Assembly: GCA_947579665.1 (NCBI GenBank)
Contig: OX388343.1
Location: 105,033,657-105,097,656, forward strand
Origin: Sympetrum striolatum
Taxonomy: Eukaryota; Arthropoda; Insecta; Odonata; Libellulidae
Direction: 5' to 3'
Length of the DNA: 64,000 bases
Shown here: positions 48,212 through 57,840 of the stretch, piece by piece
How the letters are laid out: every line of letters begins with the position of its first letter
Position numbering within the stretch: the first letter of the stretch is position 1
Notes under the pieces: generated by a model
The model's database searches: none
What the model was told of the DNA's origin: nothing
Seen by the model: only the letters and a program-made list of their open reading frames with translations
Translations under genes and position numbers: made by a program

Positions 48212-48216
48212 ACAAG

Positions 48217-48416
48217 TAACTTTCTTTTTCTTCTTGTATAACCTTAGGTTAAATTGCACAATTTCCTGTGCTATGTTTAAAATCCATTCCATCAGTGTTT
48301 AATTATATAACTACTATACTATATATAACTTTCTTTTTCTTCTTGTATAACCTTAGGTTAAATTGCACAATTTCCTGTGCTATGTTTAAAATCCATTCCA
48401 TCAGTTTTTAATTATA
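48217..48416 (+). repeat. Tandem duplication, 109-bp period
   Basis: A ~90-bp block starting TAACTTTCTTTTTCTTCTTG and ending near CCATTCCATCAG is repeated almost exactly at 48326. Confidence 0.9.
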
Positions 48417-48549
48417 TCTGCCAAGAAAGACATTTCCCTAGAGCAAATATTACTTGTCTATCTATTATAATTCAGTTTTAAGATAAATTCATAGTTTTAT
48501 TGTTTTAACCGTGGAACTAAACACTTAGAGCACAAAATCACTCAGTTGC

Positions 48550-48562
48550 CCCCCCCCCCCCC
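48550..48562 (+). repeat. Poly-C tract
   Basis: An uninterrupted run of about 13 C residues. It is a likely sequencing-length uncertainty. Confidence 0.8.
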
Positions 48563-48767
48563 TTGGGAGAGATAAGGTGTAAAATACCTTAGTAGCTGAC
48601 GGGTTAAGTCTAAACAATTTGTGATGATGCTAAAGTAAACACTCTGGTTGCTTCAAAGAACCAGCATCCGTTATAAGCGACGTTTTCATTATTAATATTC
48701 AGTGGCCTGTTTAATGTATCAACTAGAGAATTCCATGTTATTGCTTATGGGCTATGCACAAGGGAAT

Positions 48768-48873
48768 ATTTTACAGTAAGAGAAAGACTTGGTGAATAAC
48801 TAATAGCTTTTAAGCAGCGAGAACAGGTTTCTCTGTGCAGACAGTTCAGACTTTTAACCTTTTTTAAACTCTG
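48768..48873 (-). repeat. Inverted repeat, right copy
   Basis: Reverse-complement partner of 44481-44587; nearly identical, so the duplication is recent or conserved. Confidence 0.9.
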
Positions 48874-49090
48874 AGTTGGTGTTACCTTAAAAATAATTTC
48901 ATTCTATGCAAGGGAGTCAGTGCTACACCTCGATGTTCGATTACTTCCCCTAAGAAAGTATCTGTTAACCACTTGACGTTGTCCTCCTCGAAACGGAACA
49001 AATATTTAAAGTCTTTATTAAGTGGACTCGATCGAGTTTCCTATACTTTCACGCTCCGCACATTCACTATTTCTGCCATGACCGGACACA

Positions 49091-49314
49091 ACCTTTTACT
49101 CAGCCGCTGAGTCTACGACTGACTAGATGCATCCGATTTGAAGCATTTGCTTTCCTATGCGAGTAAAAGGTAATCTTTATGCCTAACCTTTTACTTCTCA
49201 GATGAGTAAAAGGTCAGCCAAACAAGTATTTGCTTATGAAAAAAGTAAAAGCTTTTAGTCCAATTTTATACATAATTGTTGAAGCATTTGCTCGAAATTT
49301 TGGAAGTAAAAGGT
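49091..49314. promoter_or_regulatory. Cluster of GTAAAAGGT / ACCTTTTAC motifs
   Basis: The 9-mer occurs at 49091 (reverse), 49163 (forward), 49186 (reverse), 49206 (forward) and 49306 (forward), plus a near match at 49245. The surrounding 48950-49130 is GC-richer than average. It could be a binding-site cluster or a short repeat. An antisense open frame (49255-49575) overlaps its right end but is not recognised. Confidence 0.3.
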
Positions 49315-50395
49315 TTTGCTTCCTTTATTCCTTACGGCCCATTGTTTCCTTGATTGGAAATCCCTCTTAATATCGTTGATAGCTGATATAGACTCGAGAT
49401 TCCTCGATCGATCTCTATCGAATCGATCGAAACTGTTGAATTGTTTTGTGACGATTATAATCCAATGAATTAAATCATTTGTGTGAGTTGTACAAAGTGT
49501 ACATACAATGTTAAATGTATTATTATTGTATAAGCTATTCATGTTAGATGGAAATTCACTTGAATTAAAAGACAACCTTTTAAACTGAATCCTAGTCGTA
49601 ATTTATGAATGAATTTGTGAAAAATGTTTGCAATGAATTATGCGAACTCTCCCTGAAAGGTAAACTTTAAATGTATGTTTACCCCCTATTTATATTTTCT
49701 TTTGTAGTTGATTCATTTAAGTGCTATTCCTTGAGTGGTTCTGATTCTATTGTTGTTCTACTGTAACAGGTTCATCCAGGATGTCCGATTCATCCTTGCC
49801 ATTTCATTTATGAAAAGGATTTAAAATATTCTAGGAGCAATACTTGGGTACACAATGCACCCTAATAACAGTTGCTTCTTTACTTCAAGTTCTGTGCATG
49901 GCTAGCGATAGCAAATGTTGATTGCTGTGCCATTGCTTTCAGGAACCAAAATTTACAGTGTGAGTTTTGATGAACAAATACGAAAACAACATGTAAAAAA
50001 TTTACCATAATTCTTTTACAATAGACTATATTAAGATGGATTGCAGAATGAAGTGAAATTATTTACTTGTTGAAGATATCATTAACTTAAGTTAATATAA
50101 ATTATACATCTATATTAATTGATATTACAAGTGATTTTAAATTTTAGCTAAGTTCAGCATTATCGAATTAAATTCATTAATTTTATCTGGTAAATATAAG
50201 ATCCATCAATATTCAAAGTGAATATCCCACTGTCCTTTTGAGATGAACTTCTAGATAAATATTATTTCTGTTAAGAATTACTATTTCCATGTAAGGAGGA
50301 TCCTTCTCCTTCTTCCATGCTATTACTACCAAAATAATATTTTAAAATCTATCAATATTTTCATTTGTCAAAATCCAAGACAACTGTAGAAATTT

Positions 50396-51969
50396 CCCAG
50401 CTAGCACACTCGGATCCGTTTACATAAACAGAGTCAACGCAAAGGAAACGGCGTTTACGGCAACCGTTGAGGTATATTTTACGTAAGTTACCCTTCGTTG
50501 ACCAATTTCTGCTGTTGGCCAAATCGCTCTCTCTAAAAGAGTATTTTGAGGCAATTTCGTCCTCAATCATATTAAATGGATCGAATTTTCCTTCAAGTCG
50601 ATGAAGTGGAGCAATTACATCATGGAAATGATAGCTAATCGAGTACAACTTATATATGGAGCGATTGTAAACGTCTCTCGTTCTGAAACTAAACATTCTC
50701 TTTTAGTACGTTCTATGATTCATTCCATGAATGATTCCGTTATCTAAAATTATATTTTTTAACGCTGAATTACATAAACTGATGTAAAATTTGCATACAT
50801 AAACAGTGGTTAGTACGTGAAACTTTCGTCTGCCCGACTTTCTAAGATTTAAGTATTGTTTCGTTGCGCCGTGCGCGAATGGGATTCTGGGTATAACTTC
50901 TCAACAGCATAGTTAACGTCCATGTTGAATTTTCCTGTTGTCCTCAAGGTGAAGTCCGTTCACGCCTTGAAGTCCTCGGCTCTTTTGCAGCGCTTGCTTA
51001 TTAGCTCATTATTTTCAACTATTCTTTTCATTATATTCGCCCCTCATATCTCATAAATTTCATTATTCATATTTCAATCCTCATGCTATCAATTTCATGT
51101 ACTCGTTTCACGAAAACATTGTGTACCCACGCAATTGCAGCTATTCCGGTACTTGAGCTTTTTAGTGGCGCTCGTGTTGGAGTGATTATTTTTCCTCTGT
51201 AGAAGGTAAGTTATTTTAATGTTGTGAGATATTGTTCATTTAGTCTAATTAAGTATTAAGTTAAATGATTAACGAAGTTAACTTTCGTGTGTGTGTCTGA
51301 AATATATTCCATTCTAAGGAAATTATTCTAAAATTTCAACACCCTAGTTAAGTAATTGAGTTAATATATGTTTAATATTAATAATATTTTTTAATATTAA
51401 TATATGTTGAAAATGAAATGAGTTATTTACTAACGAACTTTCTTCTTGCAGAGAGTGTGAAGGCGAAATCTGTTCAAGGGCGGAAATTCGATTTAACGAG
51501 TTTTGAAGAATTCTGAAGTATTGAAGAACAGAAGAGGGGAAGTTATAATAACAAGAAAATGTTGCTAGAGATAAAAATATGCACATGTAAATTGTCTTTG
51601 GTCAAGAAAAACTTATGTAAGTAGTCATCCATTCTTTAATTAACCTGCAAATATTTATAAAGAGAATACTGTGATCCAGCCGTACAACGAGCCTTTCTTA
51701 ATAGTACTAAATGTAGCCACAAGAGGCCGTAAATAGTTCGAGGCATACCATTTTAGTTCAGAATACAGCCGCAAGAGGCCTTCCCAATCGCTTAAGGACA
51801 CTTGTTTCCCTTCTGTTGCCGACATTTGATGCCGTTATCTCCCTTCTTTTTCTCGATCGTTTACATAACATTTATGTAAACAGAGATGATCCTGGCAGGG
51901 TTGTTTCCTTACCGTTTATGTAAAGTTTACGTACATTTCATGTAAACGCCAACTATTGTGCTAGCTGGG
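50396..51969. mobile_element. 1.57-kb element with CCCAGCTAGCACA terminal inverted repeats
   Basis: The left end reads CCCAGCTAGCACA at 50396-50408 and the right end is its exact complement (51957-51969). Both subterminal regions carry repeated GTTTACATAAACAG/GTTTACGTAA-type motifs in alternating orientation (50421-50490; 51862-51950). The interior holds no transposase. It has a CpG-containing stretch (50810-51200), a donor-like AGAAGGTAAG near 51204, an acceptor-like TCTTCTTGCAG near 51450, and a repeated AGCCRCAAGAGGCC. It resembles a non-autonomous DNA transposon; the superfamily was not determined and no clear target-site duplication was seen. An unrecognised minus-strand open frame (50361-50696) runs over the left end. 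Confidence 0.6.
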
Positions 51970-53720
51970 TTATAGCAACGTTTCTAATTTTTCTATTTTT
52001 TGCAGGCAAGAAATTAAAAATCTTTAACAATTAAATTTGGCTTAATATAGAAGGTACGTCTTTTTCTCAAATTGTAATTAAAAGCATTATCAGAGATAAT
52101 TGGCATGTTACCAGTCAAAATATAACAAAGTTTCAAAACCTTAAACATTTACAAGTTTTTTAATGGGAGCAATATCAGGTATGTGAATAATGGATATGAA
52201 TGTTGAAATCTCTCTCAGGTTTCCCTCTAAGTCAAGGCAATTGTAGTCATTGACTGTGTCAGCAGCCATCTTAAGGAAGGTGGATATGAATACTCAAATC
52301 CATTTTTGAAGCAAATAATTGTGATAATCTTTTTTTGCAGGATCAATGCAGAATTTAGAGTATTGTTATATGCCCTACCCCAAAATTCTATTCCAAATTT
52401 AATGTGGATTAGATCATTTCATAGTGTAACGATCTCAAGTCTAACAATTAAGTTTCTATGGTCATTCAAAGTGAACATTCTGCTGTCCCTACGAGAGGAA
52501 CTTCTAGATGTGCTCCTCTAACATCATTGAAAGCAAATTGTTTTCCACCAGAAAGTTCTGCCAAAGATATTTCTGTCTCATAGTATAGCTACTGCTAACA
52601 CAAGTAATGTCTCAAGTAGTGACCACACACAGGTATTATCATAAGAGGTAAAGCTAGTATAGCAAAACCATGGCAAATGTGATTATTTGATGATTTACAT
52701 CAAGATTGCATCTGTTCAGAATAAGTGTCTAAATCTAGATATTTTGCTTGTAAATCTTGGTTGTGTTTTCTGACTGATCGTTGGTTAAATCAAATGAAAT
52801 CTCCATTTATTCTCAGCCTTCTGATGGTGCTGACTGTTTGAAATGCAAAAACTCTATCTGTTAATTATTTGAATGTCAATTGTTAGCGTGAACAATATTT
52901 ATCTAGCCATTGTTTGCATCTATTGACTCCTTAGCAGTTCTAGAGAAGTGTTTCTAATAATATGACAATGCTACTCAATAAATACAAGTAAGGAAGATAA
53001 TATTATCTTGTATAGAATTTAAAGACAATCTTAAGGTATAAATTATTAAAAACAAACTATACAAATAAGGAGATTTGTGTAGATGACTTTGAGACAAAAG
53101 CAATATGGAAATCACTTCTTCCTCTTATGTTATTCCTAAATATGTTTATCTTTATAATATAATGTAGATTTTCAAGCATTAGCCTTATTTTTATTTCATT
53201 TATAAAACTTAGTACTTGGTATTTCAGACCTTATTCCTCATTAACCAAGCTAGTTTACAAAGCATTGTATGAATTTTTGTTTATCAATCATATTTTAATA
53301 TTTTTCATATGGCCTAATTTTGTTGTATCTGCTTTACACTCTTTTCTGTTTGATTAGTTAGGTATAAAACAGTTGAACATAAATCATGATGTGGCAAATA
53401 ATCCCGTTTTATATTATTTCAGATGTTGTATGAATGGAAACAAAATTACTAGGAAATTTATTTTCTGCAATTTTATGACAAACATAATTCAAATTTCAAT
53501 TTTCGATCAACTATCACTCCCATGTTTATTATTGAATCAAATTTAATATCACTTATATTTATTTTGTCTCTAATATGAGTGTTTAAAACAATGATAGTTG
53601 TTAGAATTTCCAAGTAACATTGAATTTGACTTAGTTTAATTTAGTTACAATTTATTTACTTCAAACCATTCCTTTATTATACCTAAATCCTTATTTACCA
53701 TAGTTATTAGGTAAATTATA
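51970..53720. other. No gene recognised
   Basis: AT-rich. The segment 52466-52520 weakly resembles 50208-50260 (ATTCAAAGTGAA...GAACTTCTAGAT), suggesting another old repeat. Confidence 0.4.
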
Positions 53721-53721
53721 T

Positions 53722-54312
53722 TTATATCTATTATATATAGACGCTTCTCCGGATATACTTATATACGAGTAAAATGTTGCTTGCATACTGCAAGCAGATC
53801 GACAACACTAATTTCATGGCAGCATCATATCGGGAAGGTCCTCAAAATAAAAAAAAAGAATTGAAAACATCATTAAAATTCGCCTCAATTTAATCGTCTA
53901 GCATCGAACCTGGGTCTTCCTGGAAAACTTACTATGCAGCCAAATAGATGATCACCATCTCTAAGTATGTGCGAAAATTCAAGCAGAAATATTTGCTGCA
54001 ACTGCCTCAAACGACGTTCTACTTTTCACTAATGTAAATGTCTCTCTGGATTCAAACCAAGGACGATCTTGGAAATCTAAAGCATGATTTTGAAATGTAT
54101 CTATGATTTCTAGCTGCATGCCGAATTTCAAATTTTTATATTATTGGGAAATGGTTCGAAATAATTATTGAAAATCGGATCAGTAACTGATTTTAGAGAC
54201 GCCTGGAGTCGAACCCAGGACAAATTGATAGCTGTTAATGCACAGTTCCACAACATAAAGATCGCGTATTAAAAAATCTAAACAGGCAAGTTAACCGCTC
54301 TACCATCCAATC
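53722..54312. mobile_element. Composite repeat with tRNA-like modules, copy 2 (right side lost)
   Basis: The left terminus TCTATTATATATAGACG...TCTCCGGATATAC is inverted relative to the right end of the 36-kb copy. Internal minus-strand modules carry GGTTCGATGCT (near 53905), GGTTTGAATCC (near 54055) and GGTTCGACTCC in a perfect CCTGG/CCAGG stem (near 54200). An A-box-like TGGTAGAGCGGTTAACTTGCC lies at 54287-54307, about 90 nt from the last B box in the right polarity. The right part is replaced by the retrotransposon that follows. Confidence 0.65.
54190..54311 (-). pseudogene. tRNA-like sequence
   Basis: On the minus strand, GGATGGTAGAGCGGTTAACT (A-box region) is followed about 85 nt later by TCCTGGGTTCGACTCCAGG (B box inside a T-arm-like stem with an 8-nt loop). 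The spacing is longer than in a normal tRNA, the D and anticodon arms are not convincing, and the acceptor stem is poor. It is therefore a tRNA-derived or SINE-like module rather than a tRNA gene. Confidence 0.4.
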
Positions 54313-54315
54313 AGA

Positions 54316-56625
54316 ATTTACTTTTAAGGAGGTCACTCAACTTGAGGTACACAATGCCTTAATAAGCATCAAATCTAAAGCAGAAGGTGCTGACGGTATT
54401 CCAATCACTATCATTAGCAAACTATATCCTTTATTGCAACATATAATAACAAATATTTTCAACCTATCGTTTTTAGTGGTAAATTTCCAAAACCATGGAA
54501 AAGAGCACTAATTAAACCAATTTTGAAGAGCTCTAAGTTGAATATTGATGAATTTAGACCTATCAGTTTCCTTCCGGTTTTATCAAAAGCGCTCGAGAAA
54601 TTAGCGCATCGGCAAATTACAGAATATTAAAATAAAAAATCGATCCTCAGTAGTACACAATCAGGCTTTCGGAAGTCACATAACACCACAACAGCCCTAG
54701 TAAAAATAACTGATGATATTCGTAAATCGATGGATAAAAGCAAATTAGCAGCTTTAATCCTACTTGATTTTAGTAAAGCCTTCAACTCGGTAGATGCGGA
54801 GTTAATGCTTGCCAAATTGCGTTTTATAGGGTTCTCAAAATCTTCAATTAGTTGGTTTTCTTCCTATCTACATGACCGTAAGCAGAAAGTTGTCTCGAAT
54901 GATTCCTCATCCGCTTGGATAAGTATCAATCGTGGTCTCCCACAGGGATCAACCCTTGGCCCCTTATTGTTTTCTCTGTTTATTAATGACTGTCCTCAAG
55001 TAATTAAACATAGTAAGCATCATTTATACGCAGAAGACTTACAGATATACATCGACACCACGATTTCTGGCTTCCATGAATGCATACAGCACGTAAATCA
55101 TGACCTCGAACAAATTAATAACTGGAGTAAAGACAATTTTTTGAAAATAAATCCTTCAAAATCGCAAGCCATTGTCATCGGGACACCCAAGTTGATAAGA
55201 AGGGTTATCAAGATAACGATGCAAAGCTCACGTTAGACAACTCGCAGATCACATTCTGCGACTCTGTGAATAATCTGGGTGTTATCATTAATAATTATCT
55301 TACGTGGTCGGAACACATCGTTAATGTGTGTAAAAAAGTTTATTCTTCAATTAATTCTCTTAGATGCCTAGGAAGTTTCCTGTCGCCTTCGATTAAAGCT
55401 CAACTGATAAATTCATTAATCATGCCACACTTTGACTACGGTGATATTGTTTACCAAGACTTATCCAAAGAATTAGCTACCAAATTACAGCGTGCCCAGA
55501 ATGCATCGGTTCGGTTTATCTTTAACTTAAAGAAATTCGACCATATCTTGGGTGCGTTTGAGAAATTTTCTTGGTTTAAGCTCGCTTCTCGTCGAAAATT
55601 ACACATCTTAACAACAACTTACCGTGTCATGCGATTACAAACTCCCTATTACCTCTTTTCAGAATTTGTCAGCTTAGGGTCGGTACATAATTGTAACACT
55701 AGAGGAAGAAACAATCTATTCATTCCAAATCACAGGACGGAAATGCTACATAAATCCTTTGCAGTGACCTCTGTTAATTTATGGAACGCCCTTCCGCATA
55801 GTATCGAATCTTCCTGTTCTATCCACACTTTCAAGAGGAGATGCCTTTCGTATCATCTAGAGAATCAATTACGCTAATTATCTCCATCATAGCATTTTAC
55901 ATTTTACCATAAGTCAAGTTCGTTTTTTCCTGATTTGTTTCATGCTGCACGGAACAACACTTCAAACTTCTTTCTTTATTTTGGAATATTTTGTTCGTTA
56001 TTGTTACTACAGTTTACATCCAGTATAACCTTTTCTTTTTTTTACTCTTTTGTATTTCCATTATATTAACTTACTTTAGATTATTGTTTATGCCTAAATC
56101 ATGATGTTAACTCTTTTATATAATTATTGTAGAGCGTAATTTTTGTATTGATCGTGTTTTATTTTGCTTTTTTCTAGTTCAGTCATATTTTTTATCACAA
56201 GTGTATGTATCTACTTACTGTATTCTCTGAATTTCATTTTTTATTAACTCTCATTACTTTTCTTGATAATATGTCTCTAACACTTCTTGTAATTTTCCAG
56301 GTTATATGTACATTGTTTTCTTTAATGTCTCTTAGTTTTTGCTATCGGTAGGTTTGTGCAGGTTTTTCACACCCCCCTTCTTTGTGGGTGTTTTCCTGCA
56401 GCGGATATTTTTTCCTAAGCTTTTCTTAGATTTTTTTTTACATCCACAATCCCTTCTCACATTTTCTTCTATTTTCCTCTAAGTTTCATTGATACATGCA
56501 ATATACTTATAATAATGTAATATACTTATAATAATGTAACAGCTTAACTACAGGTTAGATGGAAGAGGAGACTTTTTAGTCTCAATCTCGCCTAATAAAG
56601 ACCCCTAATAATAATAATAATAATA
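54316..56625 (+). mobile_element. 5'-truncated, inactivated non-LTR retrotransposon
   Basis: Encodes a reverse transcriptase (54316 to about 55220) and a C-terminal domain (to 55877). A T-rich 3' UTR follows, ending AATAAAGACCCCTAATAAT plus an ATA-type repeat. RT landmarks are ADGIPI, FRPISFLPVLSKALEKL, LLDFSKAFNSVD, NRGLPQGSTLGPLLF and YAED (catalytic box, normally YADD; 55027-55038), then the downstream NLGV block and a WNALPHSI-type C-terminal motif of Jockey/CR1-like elements. Inactivating lesions include a frameshift near 54475, a TAA at 54628-54630 and a frameshift near 55225. The endonuclease region is absent. It is inserted next to the tRNA-module repeat. Confidence 0.88.
54730..55877 (+). 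pseudogene. Reverse transcriptase remnant (two open segments)
   Basis: The first segment, 54730-55236, runs from the palm through the YAED box. The second, 55266-55877, reads on in a different frame from NNLGVIINNYLTWSEHI to the element's stop TAA. The family's second catalytic Asp is replaced by Glu in the YxDD box, so even a repaired copy would be of doubtful activity. Confidence 0.85.
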
Positions 56626-57084
56626 TATGGCTATGGAAATATAAAACCTAATTACGCTCAGTTTATTAAGGAACAGTTTTCACGTGTCCATTGAAGTAGC
56701 TTCCGCTTGTCTCATCATGCTTATTCCAATTTAGAGGTTCCTTAATGTTATTTTTTATGCAATATTAACTAATATTTTCTGTATGCATGGTATCGATTTT
56801 AGTTTAATGGTTATTATTGTACCATATTGATGCCAATTCATGCCTTTTTTCTTCATCTCTTATTTTTTGTTTTATGTTATTTTATTGACATAATTTATTT
56901 AAATTTTGACTATTCTTATTTATGTATCGCATGCGCATACTTACTGGTAGTGTATTTCTATATTATGTTATGTATTCTTTTCAAATCGTTTAATTATTAT
57001 TATCTTAGTCTATTTATTAATTATATATTATATTTATAATATATATTATAATTATTATTGTATAATTTTTATTTATTAATTATA

Positions 57085-57265
57085 TTATTGCGCAGGTTTT
57101 TCACATCCCCTTTCTTTTTGAGTTTTCCTGCCGTGGCATTCCTTTTTCCTCAGAATCTCGTAGCTTTTTTTACATCCACAATTATTCTATTTTTTTCTCA
57201 TACGATTCTCTTTACTTTAATTATTCTATAATTAATGACGATAGGTTAGATGGAAGAAATAATGC
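57085..57265 (+). mobile_element. Second 3' UTR copy of the non-LTR retrotransposon
   Basis: Repeats the order of 56350-56580: GCAGGTTTTTCACA, CCTTTCTTTTTG, TTTTCCTGC, TTTTTACATCCACAAT and GGTTAGATGGAAGA. A 440-bp AT-rich stretch separates it from the first copy. Confidence 0.65.
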
Positions 57266-57383
57266 TGCAGCAGCCAATACGGATATCTCTAAAATGTACC
57301 GTCCAGTGCCTTATGACCCAAGAGGTTCGCCAGGATCAACTCGTCATAAGGGACCATGATTCAATTCCAGCATAGAGGGGGAA

Positions 57384-57840
57384 CCAACTGAATACGCTCT
57401 CTTACGATGCTTATGCGTTGCGTAAGAGAGTTACTCATTAATCCGAAATTTCGTCGTCATTCGCAGCTTGGACGGATACAACCATCCCTCCGTCATGGGT
57501 GAGTATTTCTTTTCATCTACTTGAGACTTTTGTTGCGTGCAGGGTTCTGGAAATTTTAGACATTCTAGCCCTTTCTTCGTGACGTTCCTACTGATATAAA
57601 ACCAGCCTATCCTGGATCGAGGGGGGTGCATTCCCCATCGAATTATCGAATGGTCGATTTTTAAAGGGCTCTACTTTCTTCATACTCACCGAAAGTTGGT
57701 CTTCGGGACAATATAGTCTCCGTGGTAGTTCAGCCACACCGGAGAGGAATTGCAGGTGACTGCTGAAGGAGTGGTTTGAATGATTGAGAGCCGGGAAAAT
57801 TGTATCGAGGCCTTTTTCTCGTTCATTCGTCTTACTGCCA
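57384..57840 (+). repeat. ~460-bp repeat, left copy of an inverted pair
   Basis: Matches the reverse complement of 63238-63695 throughout. Shared blocks include CTCTCTTACGA, CCGTCATGGGTGAGTATTTC, TAAAACCAGCC, CCTGGATCGAGGGGGGTGC, GAATGGTCGATT, TTCGGGACAATAT and ATACCGGAGA-type sequence. Identity is perhaps three quarters by eye, and the match stops abruptly at both ends. Confidence 0.85.

Larger units (their letters stand above)
45454..48216. other. Repeat-rich sequence without a recognised gene
   Basis: Contains an AT-only stretch (45830-45920), a short tandem repeat (46572-46640) and a ~140-bp tandem duplication (47081-47360). Open frames are short and AT-driven. Confidence 0.45.

Noticed and set aside
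49255..49575. 106-codon minus-strand open frame
   Set aside because: No recognised domain, overlaps the short-motif cluster, and no splice or poly(A) support.
50361..50696. 111-codon minus-strand open frame at the left end of the 50.4-kb element
   Set aside because: Runs across the element boundary into flanking sequence and has no family resemblance; treated as chance.
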